Under the pieces are notes generated by a model. It was given only the letters and a program-made list of their open reading frames with translations, ran no database searches and was not told the DNA's origin. A program made the translations under genes and the position numbers. This document shows, piece by piece, positions 1 to 5,837 of a stretch of 5,837 nucleotides of DNA; position 1 is the stretch's first letter; every line of letters starts with the position of its first letter. Source of the DNA: Elusimicrobiota bacterium (lineage in GTDB: Bacteria > Elusimicrobiota > Elusimicrobia > 2-02-FULL-39-32). Location of the stretch: contig JACPSV010000318.1 in assembly GCA_016193115.1 (NCBI GenBank), forward strand, positions 1-5,837, read 5' to 3'.

Positions 1-139
1 AGGGATGGAGCTCTTTACGGCAGGAACTCCAGATGACGCAGTAAAAAAAGCGAAGAAGAAGGATGTGACGATTGTCTCTGTGTTTACAAAGAGGCCGCAA
101 GTCTGGGGCGCTATAGCCAAGTGGATCGTTACATTCATG

Positions 140-181
140 CAAGGACAGGAGCTAAGAATTCAGGGGCAAGAGCTAAAAATG
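140..181 (+). repeat. 21-bp direct tandem duplication inside the LptF/G-like remnant
   Basis: Two adjacent 21-bp units (140-160 and 161-181) agree at 16 of 21 positions and keep the reading frame. They encode QGQELRI followed by QGQELKM. In an intact permease this would add seven residues to the periplasmic domain. It is seen directly in the sequence; no function is inferred. Confidence 0.7.
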
Positions 182-364
182 TTTAGAGGACTCTTCCAAG
201 GAAAACTTGGAGGAGATAGAGGTGAGATTGTGATTCCAAAAGAGACCCTTGGATTAGATCTCCGTCAAACAGAAGAATACCGCAGGCGCACCCTCCACTT
301 TAACTTCCATGCGTAAAGTTTCAGAGGATGAATTAGATTTTCTCCTTCTGGACCAGGCAGTTCC

Positions 365-457
365 ATAGTATTTCCCGACTTTGACACTTGCGAGCGTTTT
401 TTGACAGTCTTCTCATCGGAGACCGCTAACCCAAGTGTCAAACTCGGGAGTTACTAT
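365..457. repeat. 93-bp palindromic element with 26-bp inverted arms
   Basis: The left arm (365-390) and the reverse complement of the right arm (432-457) agree at 23 of 26 positions: ATAGTA, two mismatches, TCCCGA, one mismatch, TTTGACACTTG. The 41-nt centre can fold further: AGCG (393-396) pairs with CGCT (424-427), and 407-412 pairs with 418-423 around a five-base loop with one G-T pair. The element is 31 codons long and stays open in the frame of the LptF/G tail, whose YY codons (452-457) lie inside the right arm. Size and shape fit a small non-autonomous palindromic repeat (MITE- or REP-like). No transposase and no clear target-site duplication are visible. A large hairpin in RNA is the alternative role. 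Confidence 0.75.
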
Positions 458-595
458 ATCTTTATCACGTTAGGCCAAGCCTTAGGAGAATCGCGGCGAA
501 TGCCCCCTTTCCTAGGCGTCTGGATCGCCAATTTCGTCTTCCTAGCCGCCGGCATCCACTTCCTAAGAAAGATTGATTAGGACATTTCCCCCGTC

Positions 596-615
596 ATTCT
601 CGCGAAAGCGGGAAT
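596..615. repeat. dRS3-like 20-bp hairpin repeat between convergent units
   Basis: An 8-bp stem (596-603 with 608-615, one G-T pair) closes a GAAA loop. The sequence fits the ATTCCC-N8-GGGAAT pattern known from neisserial dRS3 repeats with one change (ATTCTC in the left arm). The wider GTCATTC...GGAATCT context resembles dispersed repeats common in many bacterial genomes. It lies between the permease stop (580) and the protease B stop (631), so it could slow transcription from either side. It lacks a following T-run on both strands, so it is not a standard intrinsic terminator. Confidence 0.65.
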
Positions 616-630
616 CTAGTCGTGGAATTA

Positions 631-2415
631 CTAGCGAATCAGAACTAGTTTGCCGGTTTCGGTGAGGGAGTCGTCTACCTTAAAACGGTATAGGTAAACG
701 CCGGGGGCTGCGGTTTCTCCCTCGTCGTTTTTGCCGTCCCAATCATATTCATAGACGAACTTCCTGTTTGCGATTGCGGTTCCGTTCGCTTTGATTAAGG
801 AAGAAGAAACTTCTCTCACCAACGCTCCGGAGAGGTCGTACAGGGAGAGCTGCACTTTTTGCGCGGCGCGGCTGGTATTCAAAACCACGGTGGTGACGGT
901 TCCCGCGGGAGCGCCTGATTTCTGAGAGTAGGAGGGTCCTCCCGGGTTCGGGAAATTGATCGCTCGCGTGACCTCCACGGAATCCGAGGAGAACGCTTTT
1001 TTCACGACCAGTTGACTGCCGGAAAAACCTGCGACTGTGATGCCCGACTGCGCTCCGCTAAAACTGTTGGAATGGGGAGCTGCGAATATGGTTTTGCTTT
1101 CGCTTCCCGGAAAAGGGTCGCTCTCTTTACCCGTGGTTGTGGCGACCGACCCGCTGCCTCCGGCTTCCACCAGATCCACCCCAAAGTTAGGAGAACCGTT
1201 GTTGATACTGTTCGCTTCCAGGCGGGACGGATCGGAAGCGATGGAATCATCCACATGCCAGATGAGGGTACCTTCCAAGAGGGAACCCAAAGGCAGACCG
1301 TCGTCATAGTTTTTTCCCGAGACGGAAGCGCGCGCCCTCCTTTCAATCAGAAAATATTCTTTGTTTCCGTCCACTCCTGTCACTCCGGAAATCGGCACGC
1401 GGACGTATGCGTTTGCGGAAGAGAGAGCCAGTTCCAATGTCAACGTCGTTCCGGACTCTTGAGCGGTCACAGTCTGCGGGTTCGAAAAAAATCCTAGAAA
1501 CTGTTTCGACCAGGCGTCCAAATGGGAAGGATTCGATCCGGCGGGACTACCCGTATAGACCCCGCTGTCCATCAAGCTCCATTTCCCCTCCACGCTTTGA
1601 GCGGAGGTTTTATAGAGGTCGGGCAGTCCCAGTTGGTGTCCGTACTCATGGCAGATGACTCCCAAAGGGTCAATTCCCTGCAACTCGCTTTCCGGAACGA
1701 TCGTGGCGCCGCTAAAGATCACGCCGTCCGCAACCAGAGGAACGAGCACCCCGTCCGACTGAGAGGAGGACGCGGGAACCGTGGGTGCGAACACAGACCA
1801 GATATTGTCCGTTTGGCAACCTGAATCGCTGGCGGTCTCTGCGCCTACGCCGGCATGGTAAACCATGATGTGGTTGTAGGGTTGGTTCCCGACTATGTCG
1901 GGTCGGGCATCGGAAAAATCGTAATCAGTGTTGGCTGCCGTCACCGCATCTTTCACGATTCCATTGAAATTAGAACAGATGCCCTGAGCATACGAGGATA
2001 AGGCCGAAGACATGCGGTAGGATCCTTGAGATCCGGCGTTCCCGCCGGTTGTCCTGTTAGTGACCGTCGCGCTGATGGAGAGAACGCCGTAAGAATTCTC
2101 CAGGTAAAATTTTTTCATGTTTTCCATAAATTGTTCAGTCTGAGATTTTGATTTGCTCATGTTTTGGTCGCTGTAGTCCACGCGAATGACGAGAACGTAG
2201 GAGGTGGTTGGGGAAAGAGGAACCTGGAAAAAAGGGGCAGCCCGCGCCGCCGCTAAGCGAGCCTGCGCCGCTTGAGAATTGACTCGACAAGTGGGAACGA
2301 CCGGTATGGGCGCATCGGGAGGCGGCGGAACAGAATGAGCGGCGCCTGCCCAGACGGATAGGAGTAGGGTCAGAACTAGGATATTCCGGACTTTATCTCT
2401 CTTCTCGAGTAGCAC
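631..2415 (-). CDS. Secreted M6-family zinc metalloprotease B with C-terminal FlgD-Ig/T9SS-like sorting domain
   Basis: This is a 594-residue predicted exported endopeptidase of the M6 (immune inhibitor A-like) group. Residues 1-28 form a signal peptide: basic KRDKVR, hydrophobic ILVLTLLLSVWAGA, likely cleavage after AHS. A Pro-rich stretch and PTCRVN (C43) follow. The zinc site is HEYGHQLGLPD, with H256, E257, H260 and probably D266 as third ligand; WSLMD (M282) follows, as a Met-turn would. Further family blocks are LIWHVDD (385-391) and DPFPG (433-437). From about residue 487, FPNP leads into a beta domain (LSLYDLSGALVRE, DWDGKNDEGE, APGVYLYRF, GKLVLIR) like FlgD-Ig/type-A CTDs. Target proteins are unknown. 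The start is GTG, 23 bp inside the preceding barrel gene. The frame is open back to a TAG with no ATG, GTG or TTG before this one, and no strong ribosome site is seen. C147 and C200 have no counterpart in protease A. It is the last gene of the operon. Confidence 0.9.
   Translation of the reverse strand: MLLEKRDKVRNILVLTLLLSVWAGAAHSVPPPPDAPIPVVPTCRVNSQAAQARLAAARAAPFFQVPLSPTTSYVLVIRVDYSDQNMSKSKSQTEQFMENMKKFYLENSYGVLSISATVTNRTTGGNAGSQGSYRMSSALSSYAQGICSNFNGIVKDAVTAANTDYDFSDARPDIVGNQPYNHIMVYHAGVGAETASDSGCQTDNIWSVFAPTVPASSSQSDGVLVPLVADGVIFSGATIVPESELQGIDPLGVICHEYGHQLGLPDLYKTSAQSVEGKWSLMDSGVYTGSPAGSNPSHLDAWSKQFLGFFSNPQTVTAQESGTTLTLELALSSANAYVRVPISGVTGVDGNKEYFLIERRARASVSGKNYDDGLPLGSLLEGTLIWHVDDSIASDPSRLEANSINNGSPNFGVDLVEAGGSGSVATTTGKESDPFPGSESKTIFAAPHSNSFSGAQSGITVAGFSGSQLVVKKAFSSDSVEVTRAINFPNPGGPSYSQKSGAPAGTVTTVVLNTSRAAQKVQLSLYDLSGALVREVSSSLIKANGTAIANRKFVYEYDWDGKNDEGETAAPGVYLYRFKVDDSLTETGKLVLIR
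2393..2415 (-). other. 23-bp gene overlap, barrel protein stop / protease B GTG start
   Basis: The barrel protein stop (2393-2395) lies downstream of the protease B GTG start (2413-2415) in a different frame. The nearest purine-rich stretch, GAAAGAAGAA, ends about 13 nt before the GTG, which is a poor Shine-Dalgarno match. Initiation is therefore probably coupled to ribosomes finishing the barrel gene. That coupling is inferred. Confidence 0.6.
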
Positions 2416-3369
2416 GGTTCTGTCGAATTCTTCTTTCAGTTCTTCCCATCCAGAACTTGTAACTAAAGGACGCGGAATGTAAAGACCCTAACCCGCTTCC
2501 ATCGGTGAAGGCATAATCCAACTGGAAATTGTTCATTACAAACCCCAGTCCCGTGCTGAGTTTGCCCGCTTCCTGACCGAATTTGTATCCCAATCGGAAG
2601 GCGATCAAATCGCTCCAAAAGACTTCCAGCCCCAAAAATTCTTTCAAACTCTGATTTATTTCTTGGACAAAATCTATTCCGATGAGAATGCTGGTCCATC
2701 CCTTCACGTGTTCAGTTTTGTGATAAGCGATTCCCCCTCGAACGACGATCGGAAGGGCTTCGCTGATATCCACGAAAGTGAGTTTGCTGCCTATGTTTTG
2801 CGCGGAGACGCCCAGCAAAATCATTTTGTTCAGGATTTTGGCCTGTGCACCCAAATCCATGGCGATGGCATTCGAACTTAAATTTTCCACGAGTTTGTGC
2901 TGCAGTATCTTGAGACTGATCCCCGTGGCATACTTGTCGTACAGATGTTCAGAGTAGTTCAGGTTGAACACAAGATCCTCTTCCGCCTTCACGGTTCGGG
3001 ACTGTCCCAGAGAGTCTATCAGCTCGATATTTCCCAGAGAATAGTAGGAGAAGTTTCCCGAATAAGTTCCCCAATTCGTGCGCACGCCCAGAAAAGCGGA
3101 GGTGAACGTATCCTCAATCAACCCTCTTTGTCCCATCAGAGAAAGTTCCGTGTGGCGCAGAAACGCGGGAGCCGCCGGATTGTAATGCAGAGCCGCAATC
3201 CCGCCAATATCCGCGCTCAAAGAAGAAACTGATTCCGCCATCCCCGCCGCGCTAGCGCTAGCCGCCTTCAAAAGCACCCCCTCCGATGACGTCCCCGCCG
3301 CTAAAAGTAAGTTCCTCATGCAGCAAACAAAAACTATAGATATAGCTAAAGGGGTATTCACCAGCCGAC

Positions 3370-3373
<4 letters not shown>
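2393..3373 (-). CDS. PorV/PorQ-like (UPF0164-type) outer-membrane beta-barrel protein
   Basis: This is a 326-residue predicted outer-membrane barrel protein of the PorV/PorQ or UPF0164 group. In Bacteroidota, PorV binds T9SS cargo at the outer membrane and passes it to the attachment machinery; that role is transferred by analogy. A hydrophobic N-terminus (about residues 8-26, LAISIVFVCC then LLLAAG) serves as signal sequence. It is followed by the family hallmark GMAESVSSLSADIGG (44-58) and ALHYNPAAPAFL (61-72), the counterpart of the ADD...WNPA block. Alternating strands follow (LNYSEHLYDKYATGISLKIL, LGVSAQNIGSKLTF, LPIVVRGGIAYH, FRLGYKFG, FQLDYAF), ending in SASFSYKFW (300-308). An odd Arg-rich tail (309-326) extends past that last strand. 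The ATG overlaps the stop of protease A as ATGA. AAGGA lies about 15 nt upstream, too far to be a good ribosome site. It sits between the two protease genes, which argues that it serves them. Family call good; exact function unsure. Confidence 0.82.

Positions 3374-5837
<2,464 letters not shown>

Larger units (their letters stand above)
1..580 (+). pseudogene. Decayed LptF/LptG-family LPS-export permease, C-terminal part (5' end outside window)
   Basis: LptF and LptG are the inner-membrane permease subunits that hand lipopolysaccharide to the Lpt bridge. The clearest evidence is the tail at 449-580, reading YYIFITLGQALGES, then MPPFLGVWIANFVF, then LRKID and stop; this is the usual last helix pair of the family. 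Upstream, an open stretch (5-316, 103 codons) looks like the end of the periplasmic domain (DVTI, IVIPKETLGLDL), but that match is weak. After its stop at 314-316, another frame (309-368) reads MRKVSEDELDFLLL, resembling the EMSxxEL cytoplasmic segment. A +1 frameshift near 290-312 is therefore likely, followed by loss of the EYHRR helix region. A 93-bp palindrome sits where those helices should be. The tail is in the same frame as the first part but is cut off from it by stops at 314 and 329. Whether it was lptF or lptG cannot be told. The 5-316 stretch could instead be an unrelated small gene. Confidence 0.62.

Noticed and set aside
309..368. Separate 19-codon mini-gene (MRKVSEDELDFLLL...)
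   Set aside because: It fits better as a frameshifted piece of the LptF/LptG cytoplasmic segment than as an independent gene; no ribosome site is evident.
596..615. Hairpin as intrinsic terminator for the operon
   Set aside because: The stem is short with a G-T pair and there is no T-run after it on either strand.
1012..1497. 161-codon plus-strand open frame opposite protease B
   Set aside because: It is an antisense shadow of the M6 catalytic-to-CTD region with no motif or ribosome site.
3251..3262. Perfect 12-bp palindrome GCTAGCGCTAGC
   Set aside because: It lies inside the barrel gene, encoding an Ala-Ser repeat after the signal sequence. It has no loop or flanking symmetry and is best explained by repeated Ala/Ser codons.

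Overview
This window holds a tightly packed minus-strand gene cluster, read from the right edge to about position 631. It faces the decayed end of one plus-strand gene at the left. Order of transcription of the cluster: S-adenosylhomocysteine hydrolase (5' end beyond the window), secreted M6-type zinc metalloprotease A, PorV/PorQ-like (UPF0164-type) outer-membrane barrel protein, secreted M6-type metalloprotease B. All three junctions overlap (26, 4 and 23 bp), so the genes are very probably one operon with translational coupling; both proteases start on non-ATG codons (TTG and GTG).

The two proteases are paralogues. Each has a signal peptide, a Pro-rich prosegment with a conserved PTCxVN motif, an HEYGHQLGLPD zinc site and a C-terminal FlgD-Ig/T9SS-type-A-like beta domain. 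The barrel protein between them is related to the protein that ferries type IX secretion (T9SS) cargo across the outer membrane. The simplest reading is a dedicated surface-delivery cassette: two proteases plus an outer-membrane partner. This is inferred from domain content and gene order, and no T9SS motor or translocon gene is visible here.

The left 580 bp are the broken remains of an LptF/LptG-family lipopolysaccharide-export permease. A recognisable C-terminal helix pair lies at about 449-580. It is separated from the upstream periplasmic part by a frameshift, stop codons, missing transmembrane helices and a 93-bp long-armed palindrome (365-457). A second small hairpin repeat, of the dRS3-like ATTCCC-N8-GGGAAT type, lies in the gap between the convergent units (596-615).

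The organism is a diderm (outer membrane, Lpt system) bacterium of moderate GC content. The M6-FlgD-Ig proteases with a PorV/UPF0164 protein, and a short-type AhcY ending at WQEGT, suggest an uncultured-type lineage such as Elusimicrobiota or an FCB-related candidate phylum. That placement is tentative. No tRNA, rRNA, CRISPR array or insertion sequence transposase is visible.
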